Below are positions 33,895-43,887 of a DNA stretch of 48,455 nt, in pieces (the stretch's first letter is position 1; every line of letters starts with the position of its first letter). The position numbers were made by a program, and so were the translations under genes. The stretch covers positions 1-48,455 of the forward strand of contig NZ_JAAFGZ010000033.1 in assembly GCF_010365105.1 (NCBI RefSeq), read 5' to 3'. The notes under the pieces are model-generated. The model did not search any database, had not been told where the DNA came from, and was given only the letters and a program-made list of their open reading frames with translations. The DNA comes from Polaromonas sp. GTDB taxonomy: Bacteria > Pseudomonadota > Gammaproteobacteria > Burkholderiales > Burkholderiaceae_C.

Positions 33895-36465
33895 ATGAAC
33901 ACTCTTTTTCTCAAGCTCGGCTGGAAAACCCTGCTGCGCGACCTGCGGGCGGGCGAATTGCGGCTGCTGATGGTGGCGGTCACGCTGGCCGTGGCGTCCC
34001 TCACGGCAGTCGGATTTTTTGCCGACCGGCTCAATGGCGGGCTGCAGCGCGACGCCCTGCAACTGCTGGGCGGCGATGCCGTGGTGCGCAGCGATGGCCC
34101 GGTTCCGGCGGTTTTCATTGAAAAAGCCCGGTCGCTGGGTCTGAACGGCATTTCCACCGTCACCTTTCCAACCATGGCCCGCGCCCGGGACGAGGAAGGC
34201 GGCGCCAGCAAGCTGGTGGCGTTCAAGGCCGTTCCCGAAGGCTACCCTTTGCGCGGCAGCATGAAAGTGGCTGGCAGCCTGGATGAAACCACGGGACAGC
34301 CGACGCGTGACATTCCTGCGCCCGGCACCGCCTGGGCGGATGCGGCGCTGCTCGATGCGCTGGGCCTGAAAATCGGCCAGTCGCTGCTGATGGGTGATGC
34401 CCGTTTCACCGTTACCCGCGTGATCGTCCAGGAGCCCGACCGGGGCGCCGGCTTCATGAGCTTTTCGCCGCGCGTCATGATCAACCAGTCGGATGTGGCG
34501 GCCACTGGCCTGATCCAGCCGGCCAGCCGGACCAATTACCGCTTTGCCGTGGCGGGCGATGACGCGAAAGCCGTCAAGTCCTATGTCACATGGGCCACCG
34601 ACGAATTGAACAAGCCGGGCGCCGAAACAGCGCTGCGCGGCGCTCGGCTCGAATCGCTGGACAGCGGCAGCCCGCAGATGCAGCAGACGCTGGCGCGGGC
34701 CGAGAAATTCCTCAACCTGGTGGCGCTGCTGGCCGCGCTGCTCAGCGCCGTGGCCGTCGCCATCGTGGCGCGCAGCTTTGCCGCCAAGCATCTGGACGAT
34801 TGCGCCATGCTGCGCGTGCTGGGGCAGCCGCAGCGAACGATTGCACTGGCCTACACCTTCGAATTCGTGCTGGCCGGTTTGGTGGCCAGCGCGCTGGGCG
34901 TGGCGCTGGGTTTTGCGGTGCATTACGTGTTTGTGCTGTTGCTGGCCGGGCTGGTCAGCGCCACCCTGCCGGCGGCGACTTTCTGGCCGGCGGCATTCGG
35001 CATGGGCATGGGGCTGACGCTTTTGCTGGCGTTCGGCCTGCCGCCGGTGCTGCAGCTGGCCCAGGTGCCGCCGCTGCGTGTGATCCGCCGCGATGTCGGC
35101 AACCTCAAGCCGGTGTCGATGCTGGTGCTGGGCGTGGGTATCCTCGGGTTTGCCGCCTTGCTGATGGCCGCCAGCAGCGACCTCAAGCTCGGCCTGATCG
35201 CCGTCGGCGGCTTCGCCGGCGCGGTGCTGGTGTTTGCCGCTGCCAGTTACGCCGCCGTCAGGCTGCTGCGCGCCAGCGTCAACGAAGCCACGGCGCCGCG
35301 CTGGATGGTGCTGGCCACGCGCCAGCTGTCGGCCCGGCCGGTGTATGCGGTAGTGCAGACCAGCGCCCTGGCCATTGGCCTCTTGGCACTGATGCTGCTG
35401 GTGCTGCTGCGCACCGACCTCATCAGCAGCTGGCGCCAGTCGACGCCGGCGGATGCGCCAAACCGTTTTGTCATCAACGTGCAACCCGACCAGGGCGAAG
35501 CCTTCCAGCAGGCGCTGAAGGCGGGCGGTGTGACGAAGTTCGACTGGTACCCGATGATTCGCGGCCGCCTGGTGGCGATCAACGGCAAGAATGTCACGCC
35601 TGAAAATTTCGAGGATGACCGCGCCAGGCGGCTGGTGGATCGAGAGTTCAACCTGTCCAACAGCGCAGAAAAGCCGGTCCACAACGACATCACGGCCGGC
35701 CGCTGGACCCCTGGCGAGAAAGACGCCATCAGCGTCGAGGAAGGCCTGGCCAACACCCTGGGCTTGAAACTCGGCGACAGTTTGCGTTTCGACATTGCCG
35801 GCCAGACCAGCGAGGCGAAGATCACCAGCCTGCGCAAGGTGGACTGGGGCTCGATGCATGTCAACTTCTTCGTGATGTACCCGGTGGCCAAGCTGGCTGC
35901 CGAGGTGCCGGTGACCTTCATCAGCGCCTTTCGCGCGCCCGAACCCGCCGATGCGGCGGCCAAGGGGCAAGCCCGGCCGCAGAGTTTTGACAACACCCTG
36001 GTACGCGCCTTTCCCAACATCACCAATGTGGACATGAGCAGCACGCTGGCGCAGGTTCAGCGGGTGCTGGACCAGGTGATCCGCGCGGTGGAGTTCCTGT
36101 TCGGCTTCACGCTGGCGGCCGGGCTGGTGGTGCTGTTTGCCGCCATCACCGCCACCCGCGAGGAGCGCGCCCGCGAATTCGCCATCATGCGCGCCGTGGG
36201 TGCCCGGGCGTCACTGTTGCGGCAAGTGCAGCGCGCTGAACTGGCCGGCGTCGGCCTGCTGGCCGGTTTCCTGGCGTCGATGGTGGCGCTGGTGGTTGGC
36301 TGGGGCCTGGCGCGCTATGTGTTTGACTTCAGCTGGACCGGTTCCTGGACCGTGCCGGTGTTTGGCAGCCTGGCCGGTGCGGCCCTGGCGCTGGCCGCCG
36401 GCTGGTGGGGCCTGCGCGCCGTGCTGAACACGCCCGTGGTGGAGACACTGCGCAAGGCCCAGTAA
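33895..36465 (+). CDS. FtsX-like ABC transporter permease (YbbP type)
   Basis: An 856-residue inner-membrane protein. It has an N-terminal helix (LLMVAVTLAVASLTAVGFF), a large periplasmic region, a first FtsX-type helix set (about 270-430), further helices, a second periplasmic region (about 530-710) and a final three-helix FtsX domain ending GWWGLRAVLNTPVVETLRKA. This two-times-four-helix plan is that of YbbP and related lipoprotein or lysophospholipid exporters. The partner ATPase, usually next door, is not in this window. Function beyond the family is unknown. Confidence 0.9.
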   Translation: MNTLFLKLGWKTLLRDLRAGELRLLMVAVTLAVASLTAVGFFADRLNGGLQRDALQLLGGDAVVRSDGPVPAVFIEKARSLGLNGISTVTFPTMARARDEEGGASKLVAFKAVPEGYPLRGSMKVAGSLDETTGQPTRDIPAPGTAWADAALLDALGLKIGQSLLMGDARFTVTRVIVQEPDRGAGFMSFSPRVMINQSDVAATGLIQPASRTNYRFAVAGDDAKAVKSYVTWATDELNKPGAETALRGARLESLDSGSPQMQQTLARAEKFLNLVALLAALLSAVAVAIVARSFAAKHLDDCAMLRVLGQPQRTIALAYTFEFVLAGLVASALGVALGFAVHYVFVLLLAGLVSATLPAATFWPAAFGMGMGLTLLLAFGLPPVLQLAQVPPLRVIRRDVGNLKPVSMLVLGVGILGFAALLMAASSDLKLGLIAVGGFAGAVLVFAAASYAAVRLLRASVNEATAPRWMVLATRQLSARPVYAVVQTSALAIGLLALMLLVLLRTDLISSWRQSTPADAPNRFVINVQPDQGEAFQQALKAGGVTKFDWYPMIRGRLVAINGKNVTPENFEDDRARRLVDREFNLSNSAEKPVHNDITAGRWTPGEKDAISVEEGLANTLGLKLGDSLRFDIAGQTSEAKITSLRKVDWGSMHVNFFVMYPVAKLAAEVPVTFISAFRAPEPADAAAKGQARPQSFDNTLVRAFPNITNVDMSSTLAQVQRVLDQVIRAVEFLFGFTLAAGLVVLFAAITATREERAREFAIMRAVGARASLLRQVQRAELAGVGLLAGFLASMVALVVGWGLARYVFDFSWTGSWTVPVFGSLAGAALALAAGWWGLRAVLNTPVVETLRKAQ

Positions 36466-36487
36466 AAGCCAGCTGCGCGGCGTCGTC

Positions 36488-36507
36488 ATTCCCGCGAAGG
36501 CGGGAAT
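36488..36507. repeat. ATTCCCGC palindromic repeat
   Basis: ATTCCCGC-GAAG-GCGGGAAT, a perfect 8-bp stem with 4-base loop, 22 bases after the ABC permease stop. It belongs to the widespread intergenic family whose translation gives SFPRRRESS. It may also work as a transcript-end hairpin. Confidence 0.75.
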
Positions 36508-36587
36508 CCAGTCCTGCTAGCGGTTCTCCATCCCCGGATTCTCAGCTTTGCGGCAAAGGTGTTTGGCGGGTTTATAAAATCCTCTGC

Positions 36588-37019
36588 ATGCACACTGAAG
36601 AAAAACCCGCTGAAGCGCCGCTCCATGAAACCCCTTTTGCCTGGATCGGTGGCGAAGAATGCGTCAAGGCTTTGGTCGAACGTTTTTACGACCTGATGGA
36701 CCTGGAGCCCGCCTATATCGCCTTGCGTGCCGCGCACGGCAGCACGCTGGACAACGCACGCGAGCGCCTGTTCTGGTTCCTGTGCGGCTGGCTGGGCGGC
36801 CCGCAACACTACACCGATCGCTTCGGCCATCCGCGCCTGCGACAGCGCCATATGCCGCAGCAAACCGGCGGCGGCAGTATCGGCATCAAAGAGCGCGACC
36901 AGTGGCTGGCCTGCATGGACCAGGCGATGCAGGAAACCGGCGTGGACGACGCCTTGCGCAATCGGCTCAATGTGTCGTTTTTCCAGACAGCCGACTGGAT
37001 GCGCAACCGGGGCGAGTGA
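36588..37019 (+). CDS. Group II truncated hemoglobin
   Basis: A 143-residue cytoplasmic haem protein of the TrHb2 (GlbO) type, which binds oxygen and other small ligands. Features: FAWIGGEECVKALVERFYDL near the start, the proximal His region RFGHPRLRQRHMP (near 83-95), and ERDQWLACMDQAM with the conserved Trp. Start at ATG 36588; the longer frame from 36405 only adds translated palindromic repeat. It is a single gene, with no linked regulator. The presence of a globin suggests life under changing oxygen or nitric oxide. Confidence 0.93.
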   Translation: MHTEEKPAEAPLHETPFAWIGGEECVKALVERFYDLMDLEPAYIALRAAHGSTLDNARERLFWFLCGWLGGPQHYTDRFGHPRLRQRHMPQQTGGGSIGIKERDQWLACMDQAMQETGVDDALRNRLNVSFFQTADWMRNRGE

Positions 37020-37166
37020 CGCCCCGCAATGTTTGCTTGAGGCCAGCGTGTTCCTCAAGTGCTTTTCATGCAAGGCGACAGCATGCTGCACTGCGGCTTC
37101 AAACCATTCTTTGTTGCTGACGTTGTGCCATCAGTCAGATGTTCGCAAAATCAATAAATTATGGTG

Positions 37167-37432
37167 ATTCCATTTCTAAATCATTCCGATATGCCTTTGC
37201 TTCGCCTTGCCGTGCTACAGCACTGTCTGCGGATTTGCGGCTAATCTCGAAATGATTTAAAAATGGAATAACTACTCAGCTTCGTCGAAGCTCTTCGTAT
37301 TCTCTTTTGTCGTTGCAGGCTCGATCCGCAATCCATGACCGCGCTGGGGAGAATTCATGGTTTCCGGATCGAGCCCCGGTTGACAGAGCCTTATGTCATC
37401 GCGCTCTAACCTGAAAAGCGAGCTGAGTAGTT
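37167..37432. repeat. Nested inverted repeats, possible MITE-like element
   Basis: In the 445-base gap after the hemoglobin gene three inverted repeats lie in a row. First, 37167-37185 and 37251-37269 (ATTCCATTTCTAAATCATT and its complement with one mismatch). Second, AACTACTCAGCT at 37270-37281 and its exact complement at 37421-37432. Third, inside that, GGCTCGATCCG (37318-37328) and its complement ending at 37375, extended to 21 pairs with three mismatches. TTAAAAAT flanks the second pair on both sides. No gene is visible in the gap. No known element recognised. Confidence 0.6.
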
Positions 37433-37464
37433 AAAAATTATGGGTAAAAAATGACTATTGCACT

Positions 37465-38202
37465 TTAAAAACGGGCGGTGAACGCTATTGAATAAATAGC
37501 ACATCCGGTTTCAGGCCCTGGCCCGTCACCACGGCACCAGCAGCACCACCAGCGCCCCGGCGCCGCCATGGGCCGGCCGGGCCTGCACAAAAGCCAGCAC
37601 TTCCTCTGCACCAGCCAGCTTTGCACCCGGCCCTTGAGTACCGGCGTCTTGCCCGGCGAACCCAGGCCTTTGCCATGCACCACGCGAACGCAGCGCACGC
37701 CGGCCTTGTTGGCTTCGCGAATGAAGAGGCCCAGCGCATTGCGCGCATCCTCGCGCCGAAAACCGTGCAGGTCGAGCTGGCGCTGGATGCTCCAGTTGCC
37801 CCGGCGCAGCTTGCGGACCACGTCAGGTCCGATGCCGGGGCGCCGAAAGCTCAGGGATTCGTCGGTGTCGAGCAGGCTTTCCACATCGAACCCGTCCGAA
37901 AGGGCTTCCTGCATCACGGCCTGCTCGTCGCGCTGGCGCTGCTCGGCCACCGGTGCCGGCCGCGCCCGCTCCAGGCTGGACTTGTGGCCCGGCCGGTGTT
38001 GCGCGGCCAGAGCCATGACGCGCCCGACGGCGCGTGAAAACATCTCTTTTTCAGCCCGCACCAGCGCTGCGGCTGCGCGCACCTCGGCCTGCCGTTGCGC
38101 TTCCTGGCGGGCGCGCAGTTCCAGTTCGCGGCGAACCGGCAGCAGGTCCTTGAAGTCCCGGATCAGCAGGCTTTTCTGGCGTGGGGAGGAGGGCGCAAAC
38201 AT
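37465..38202 (-). CDS. Smr-domain protein with C-terminal frameshift
   Basis: A 245-residue frame. Residues 1-110 are charged and helical (RDFKDLLPVRRELELRARQE), and from about 135 the Smr domain is clear (QLDLHGFRREDARNALGLFI, VRVVHGKGLGSPGKTPVLKG). After WLVQ at about 198 the sequence turns into RKCWLLCRPGRPM, unlike the family. A one-base shift near 37603-37608 restores EEVLAFVQARPAHGGAGALV and a stop at 37528-37526, the usual ending. So one base has been lost, or the sequence has an error here. The family binds or cuts branched DNA or RNA; the specific role is unknown. Confidence 0.85.
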   Translation of the reverse strand: MFAPSSPRQKSLLIRDFKDLLPVRRELELRARQEAQRQAEVRAAAALVRAEKEMFSRAVGRVMALAAQHRPGHKSSLERARPAPVAEQRQRDEQAVMQEALSDGFDVESLLDTDESLSFRRPGIGPDVVRKLRRGNWSIQRQLDLHGFRREDARNALGLFIREANKAGVRCVRVVHGKGLGSPGKTPVLKGRVQSWLVQRKCWLLCRPGRPMAAPGRWWCCWCRGDGPGPETGCAIYSIAFTARF

Positions 38203-38247
38203 GGTGACAGTGGAAATGGACGTGCGGTATTGCCAAAGGTCCCCATC

Positions 38248-38922
38248 CTAAAGCAGTCCCCGCTCGGCCATCGAGACCGACTGCGAAGCCGTGACCACGA
38301 AATGGTCGAGCACCCGGACGTCGACCAGCGCCAGCGCGGTTTTCAGGGTGTGCGTCAGCATTTCGTCCGCTCGCGAAGGCTCGGCTGCGCCGCTCGGGTG
38401 GTTGTGCGCCAGCACCACGCTGGCAGCATTCAGCGCCAGCGCCCGGATCACCACCTCGCGCGGGTACACGCTGGTTTGCGTCAGGGTGCCGCGAAACAGT
38501 TCCTCCAGGGCAATCAGCCGGTTCTGGCTGTTGAGGAACAGCACCGCAAAAATTTCGTGCGGCCGGTTGCCCAACTGCAGCTGAAGGTAGTCGCGCACCG
38601 CCTGCGGTGTGGAAAACAAGGCTTTTTCTTTCAGTTCCTCGGCCAGTGCGCGCCGCGCCAGTTCCAGCACGGCGACGATCTCGGCACGCTTGGCCGGCCC
38701 CAGTCCCTTGATGCACTTGAGCGCCTCGGGTCCGGTGTGCAGCAGTCCGGCCACGCCGCCAAAGTTGTCAAGCAACTCCTGGCCCATCTGCAGTGCGTTC
38801 TTGCCCGGCAGGCCGGTGCGCAGCAGCAATGCCAGCAATTCGGCATCACTGAGTGCCGCAGGGCCGCGCGCCAGCAGTTTTTCACGCGGACGGGCGTCTG
38901 CGGGCAGGTCTTTGAGAAGCAT
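38248..38922 (-). CDS. radC: RadC family protein
   Basis: A 224-residue protein, the usual length. It has helix-hairpin-helix-like [17 protein letters not shown] near 75 and a JAB/MPN metalloprotease-like domain with [15 protein letters not shown] (the His-x-His...Asp metal motif) near 170. The start at 38922 gives the canonical [20 protein letters not shown]; the longer frame from 39045 is not needed. Once linked to DNA repair, its true role is unsettled. It is divergent from the FKBP gene across 192 bases. Confidence 0.93.
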   Translation of the reverse strand: MLLKDLPADARPREKLLARGPAALSDAELLALLLRTGLPGKNALQMGQELLDNFGGVAGLLHTGPEALKCIKGLGPAKRAEIVAVLELARRALAEELKEKALFSTPQAVRDYLQLQLGNRPHEIFAVLFLNSQNRLIALEELFRGTLTQTSVYPREVVIRALALNAASVVLAHNHPSGAAEPSRADEMLTHTLKTALALVDVRVLDHFVVTASQSVSMAERGLL

Positions 38923-39114
38923 GGAGAAGGCCGTTTTTGGAAAATTGCAAGCAAAAGTAATTGCAGTATGCCGCAGTGCAGGGTGATTCCTGGCCGTGAA
39001 CCCCGCTGCAAAAGCATGAAAAGGCTTGCCGGCCAACCTGCACAAGCCTGGCTTTCTACAATAGGCACTGTTCAGTCCATGTTGCTGGCCGACTCTGGCT
39101 GGTCCGAAAGTCTT

Positions 39115-39600
39115 ATGTCATCTCTGCAATCCCCAACCGTGCCTGCACAGCCCCTCGTGGTCGAGCCAGGCTCTTTTCTGACGCTGCATTACCGCATGGC
39201 GGCACCCGGCGGCGCGAGCATCATCAACACCTTCGAGGGCAAACCGGCCACGCTCAGCCTGGGCAACGGCGAGTTGTCGCCCGCCATCGAACTGCGCCTG
39301 CTCGGCCTGCCGGAAGGCACGCGCACCACGTTTCAACTGGCCGCCGGCGAAGCATTTGGCGAGCGCAACCCTGAGTTGGTGCAATGGGTGGCGCGCAAGC
39401 TGCTCAACGAACTGGGCGATCCGGACGAACGTTACAACGTGGGCGACGTCGTGCAGTTCCCCACGCCCGACGGCATGCGCCAGTACGCCGGCGCGGTCCA
39501 GCAGGTCAAGGAAGACGGCACTGCCGTCCAGTTTGACTTCAACCATCCGCTGGCCGGCCAGCCGGTGGAGTTTGAAGTCCACGTGATCGGCGTGCTGTGA
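39115..39600 (+). CDS. FKBP-type peptidyl-prolyl isomerase (SlpA/FkpB-like)
   Basis: A 161-residue cytoplasmic protein. The split FKBP domain is seen as [35 protein letters not shown] and [15 protein letters not shown], with an inserted flap from about 80 to 130, as in SlpA. Family members isomerise X-Pro bonds and act as chaperones. It overlaps ispH by four bases (GTGA), and slpA-ispH pairing is common in proteobacteria, which supports the call. The start ATG at 39115 has no strong ribosome site. Confidence 0.9.
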   Translation: MSSLQSPTVPAQPLVVEPGSFLTLHYRMAAPGGASIINTFEGKPATLSLGNGELSPAIELRLLGLPEGTRTTFQLAAGEAFGERNPELVQWVARKLLNELGDPDERYNVGDVVQFPTPDGMRQYAGAVQQVKEDGTAVQFDFNHPLAGQPVEFEVHVIGVL

Positions 39601-40631
39601 AAAATAACCCCACGCCTGTCACCTCGTCTGCTGTGCCGTCCGCCCTGCAGCTTGAAGAAATCCTGCTGGCCGAACCGCGCGGCTTTTGCGCTGGCGTTGA
39701 CCGCGCGATCGAGATCGTCGAGCGGGCGCTGGCCAAGTTTGGCGCGCCCATCTACGTTCGCCATGAGATCGTGCACAACACCTACGTGGTGAACGACCTG
39801 AAGGTCAAGGGCGCGATTTTCATTGAAGAACTGTCCGACGTGCCGCCTGGCGCCACGCTGGTGTTCAGCGCCCACGGCGTCAGCCGGGCGGTGCAGGAAG
39901 AGGCGAGGGCGCGCGGGTTCCAGATTTTCGACGCCACCTGCCCGCTGGTGACCAAGGTGCATGTCGAGGTCGCCAAGCTCAACAAGGAAGGCTACGAGTT
40001 CATCATGATCGGCCACAAGGGCCATCCCGAGGTCGAAGGCACCATGGGCCAGCTTGACAGCGGCATTCACCTGGTCGAGGACGTGGCCGACGTGGCGCGC
40101 ATCTCGCCACTGCAGACTGAGCGCCTGGCGGTGGTCACCCAGACCACGCTGAGCGTGGACGACGCGGCCGAAATCAGCGCGGCCATCGTGGCGCGGTTTC
40201 CGCAGGTGCGCAAGCCCAAGCAGCAGGACATCTGCTACGCCACGCAAAACCGGCAGGACGCCGTCAAGCTGCTCAGCCCGCAGGTTGACATCCTGATCGT
40301 CGTCGGCAGCCCTACCAGCTCGAACAGCAACCGCCTGCGCGAACTGGCCGCCAAGCTGGGCACCGAGGCCTACATGGTCGATGACGCCAGCGAACTGCAG
40401 GAGGCCTGGTTTGACGGCAAGGTACGCGTCGGTCTTACGGCGGGCGCGTCGGCCCCCGAAATTCTGGTCAAACAGGTGATTGACCGCATCAAGTCGCTGG
40501 GCGCGGTGTCGATCCGCAAGATGGACGGGGTTGAAGAAACCATCAAGTTTCCGCTGCCCAAGGGCCTCAAGCTGGACGCACAGGGCCAACAACTGGAACT
40601 CGGCGGCAGCCAGCTGCACCAGTCGAACTGA
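39597..40631 (+). CDS. ispH: 4-hydroxy-3-methylbut-2-enyl diphosphate reductase
   Basis: A 344-residue [4Fe-4S] enzyme, last step of the MEP isoprenoid pathway, making IPP and DMAPP. The three cluster cysteines are in PRGFCAGVDRA (C31), FDATCPLVTKVH and DICYATQNR; GHKGHPEVEG and SSNSNRL are substrate-binding motifs. Translation starts at a GTG that overlaps the FKBP stop, so the two are coupled. About 20 extra residues precede the conserved EEILLAEPRGF. Confidence 0.97.
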   Translation: MKNNPTPVTSSAVPSALQLEEILLAEPRGFCAGVDRAIEIVERALAKFGAPIYVRHEIVHNTYVVNDLKVKGAIFIEELSDVPPGATLVFSAHGVSRAVQEEARARGFQIFDATCPLVTKVHVEVAKLNKEGYEFIMIGHKGHPEVEGTMGQLDSGIHLVEDVADVARISPLQTERLAVVTQTTLSVDDAAEISAAIVARFPQVRKPKQQDICYATQNRQDAVKLLSPQVDILIVVGSPTSSNSNRLRELAAKLGTEAYMVDDASELQEAWFDGKVRVGLTAGASAPEILVKQVIDRIKSLGAVSIRKMDGVEETIKFPLPKGLKLDAQGQQLELGGSQLHQSN

Positions 40632-41582
40632 GTGTCAATAGTCATTGATTGCTATCAAATAGAGAGCTGCAAGCGTACGTTCGACGAGCGCTACAGCCAC
40701 TTTATCTATCAAACTCCGCTGTGGAAGCTGCCCGGCAAGGCACTGGGCGTGGACTGCGCTGAAGTCTGGCTCAAGCTGGAGCACTTGCAGACCGGGGGCA
40801 GCTTCAAGGCGCGCGGCATGCTCAACCGCCTGCTGTGCCAGCCGATTCCGCCCAGCGGCGTGATCGTGGCGTCGGGCGGCAACGCAGGCATTGCCACGGC
40901 GGCGGCGGCCCGTGAACTCGGTGTGCCGTGCGAAGTGTTTGTTCCCGACCTCTCCAGCCCGGCCAAGCGTGCCCGGCTGGCTGCACTGGGTGCCCGCGTG
41001 GTGGTCGGCGGTGCCGCCTATGCCGAGGCGCTGCAAGCCTGCCTGGCGCGCCAGCAGGAAACCGGCGCGTTGCTGACGCATGCCTACGACCAGCCCGAAG
41101 TGCTGATCGGCGCCGGCACCATGGCACTGGAAATCGAACAGCAGGGCGGTCTGCCCGATTCGCTGCTGGTCAGCGTGGGCGGCGGCGGCCTGATTGGCGG
41201 CGTGGCCAGCTGGTTCGGGAAGCGCAGCCGCGTGGTGGCGCTGGAGCCGGAACTGGCCCCCGCTTTGTTCCGGGCGCGTGAAGCCGGCCGGCCGGTGGAT
41301 GTCGAGGTCAGCGGCATCGCGGCCGATTCGCTGGGCGCCAGGCGCATCGGCAGCCTGGCCTGGGACATCACGCAGGCGCAGGTGCGCGATGCGCTGCTGC
41401 TGACCGATGAATCCATCCGGGCGGCGCAGTTGTGGCTGTGGAAAGAACTCAAGCTGGCTGTCGAGCCTGCTGCGGCTTTGCCGCTGGCTGCGCTGCACAG
41501 CGGTCGCTATGTGCCGCGAACCGACGAAACCGTCTGCCTGGTCATTTGCGGCGCGAACGTCGATCCGGCCAGCCTGAACTGA
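40632..41582 (+). CDS. PLP-dependent threonine/serine dehydratase-like enzyme
   Basis: A 316-residue fold-type II PLP enzyme. The PLP lysine is K59 in GSFKARGML; SGGNAGIA near 80 and the phosphate-binding SVGGGGLIGG near 180 follow. Related proteins deaminate threonine or serine or racemise them. The start is a GTG one codon after the ispH stop. The first 30 or so residues (VIDCYQIESCKRTF) do not look like the family and come from a dispersed repeat, so the native N-terminal helix seems replaced. No in-frame ATG occurs before residue 63. Activity is therefore less sure than the fold. Confidence 0.85.
   Translation: MSIVIDCYQIESCKRTFDERYSHFIYQTPLWKLPGKALGVDCAEVWLKLEHLQTGGSFKARGMLNRLLCQPIPPSGVIVASGGNAGIATAAAARELGVPCEVFVPDLSSPAKRARLAALGARVVVGGAAYAEALQACLARQQETGALLTHAYDQPEVLIGAGTMALEIEQQGGLPDSLLVSVGGGGLIGGVASWFGKRSRVVALEPELAPALFRAREAGRPVDVEVSGIAADSLGARRIGSLAWDITQAQVRDALLLTDESIRAAQLWLWKELKLAVEPAAALPLAALHSGRYVPRTDETVCLVICGANVDPASLN
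40645..40704 (+). repeat. Family-1 dispersed repeat, copy H, at the N-terminus of the PLP enzyme
   Basis: TTGATTGCTATCAAATAGAG, then AGCTGCAAGCG, a 12-base spacer and GCGCTACAGCCAC. The layout equals copy B (AGCTGCTTGCG ... GCGCTGGAGGCTC). It begins 13 bases after the GTG start and encodes about residues 5-24 of the PLP enzyme. Confidence 0.6.
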
Positions 41583-41596
41583 AGTCGCCATCCTGA

Positions 41597-42967
<1,371 letters not shown>

Positions 42968-43006
42968 ACAGCATTTCAGCCTGCTAGAATTGCTGCTCGA
43001 TACATA

Positions 43007-43094
<88 letters not shown>

Positions 43095-43098
43095 ATTA

Positions 43099-43135
43099 AA
43101 AGCCCCGAATAGTGCAACTATTCGGGGCTTTTTTA
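43099..43135 (+). terminator. Rho-independent terminator after tRNA-Ser
   Basis: AAAGCCCCGAATAGT, loop GCAA-like, ACTATTCGGGGC and then a T-run. A 13-bp perfect stem begins about 7 bases after the tRNA 3' end. It ends the serS/tRNA transcript. Confidence 0.92.
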
Positions 43136-43219
43136 TTGTTCAGTCCAGCCCGTCAGGGCTTGAGTTGTATCTGCCACACAGCCCAGGTCTTCTGCCAGCA
43201 AGCGGACCGAGACGGCAGA

Positions 43220-43654
43220 TTATTTCTGCCGTATTCTTTTCCTTTTCAATGACGACTTCCTTTTTGGACGTTTTTTGACAATTGGTTTTGCAGCTATCGA
43301 TTTTTCAGCGGACGCGGCAGCAGGCGAAGGCCTGACCGCCACAGACAATCGATCGGTAACAGTGCGTTGCGTTACAACTTCCGGCTCGATATTGGTGTTG
43401 GGAAGGTAGGTCAAGTCAATTTGAGCCCTGGCTGCGCGTCGCTCGACGTCGGTGAGCATGACTTCGAAAACCATGATTTTCTGCTTGCGTTCGGTGATTT
43501 TGGTGCGAAGTTCGCGGGACTGCGCGACCAGTGCGGCTTTGCCGGCCGATGGGGCGGGCGTTGAAACGTCGGCGGTCGTGGGTGGCAAGGGCGGCGCGGC
43601 GCAGCCGGACAGATACAGGGTCGCCAGGATCACCGTCGTTTTCAGCTTCTTCAT
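43220..43654 (-). CDS. Putative lipoprotein, hypothetical
   Basis: A 144-residue protein. The ATG at 43654 has AAGGAAG upstream and starts MKKLKTTVILATLYLSGCAA, a lipoprotein signal with Cys 18. The mature part has a helical, perhaps coiled-coil segment (AALVAQSRELRTKITERKQK, about 40-60) and a strongly basic C-terminus (KKRPKRKSSLKRKRIRQK). The basic tail could bind wall or nucleic acid, but that is only inference. No family recognised. Confidence 0.75.
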   Translation of the reverse strand: MKKLKTTVILATLYLSGCAAPPLPPTTADVSTPAPSAGKAALVAQSRELRTKITERKQKIMVFEVMLTDVERRAARAQIDLTYLPNTNIEPEVVTQRTVTDRLSVAVRPSPAAASAEKSIAAKPIVKKRPKRKSSLKRKRIRQK

Positions 43655-43840
43655 GTCTTCCTTTCGTTGCCGTTTGCAGGCAACTATCGCTTGCCCGACA
43701 GCACATTGCAAGTAGTCTGCCGCAAGGCTCGACAGTAGGACGACCTACAGCAATGGATGAGATAACTTCCCGAACCGTCGCGCTTTGGCTGGCAGGCGCT
43801 TGCGGCCCGGGCTAAATCGTTGCCATGGTGGCGACGGCAC

Positions 43841-43867
43841 AAAAAAAGCCCCGAACTTCGGGGCTTT
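43841..43867 (-). terminator. Bidirectional terminator after actP
   Basis: AAAAAGCCCCGAA-CTTCGGGGCTTTTT, a compact hairpin with A-run and T-run, so it can work in both directions. It lies 20 bases after the actP stop on the minus strand. Confidence 0.88.
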
Positions 43868-43887
43868 TTCATTAGCTCAGGGGCCGG

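Noticed and set aside
33772..35970. 732-codon minus-strand frame
   Set aside because: Shadow of the FtsX-like permease gene.
36405..36587. N-terminal extension of the truncated hemoglobin
   Set aside because: It runs through the ABC permease end and the translated palindromic repeat (SFPRRRESS); the ATG at 36588 gives the normal protein.
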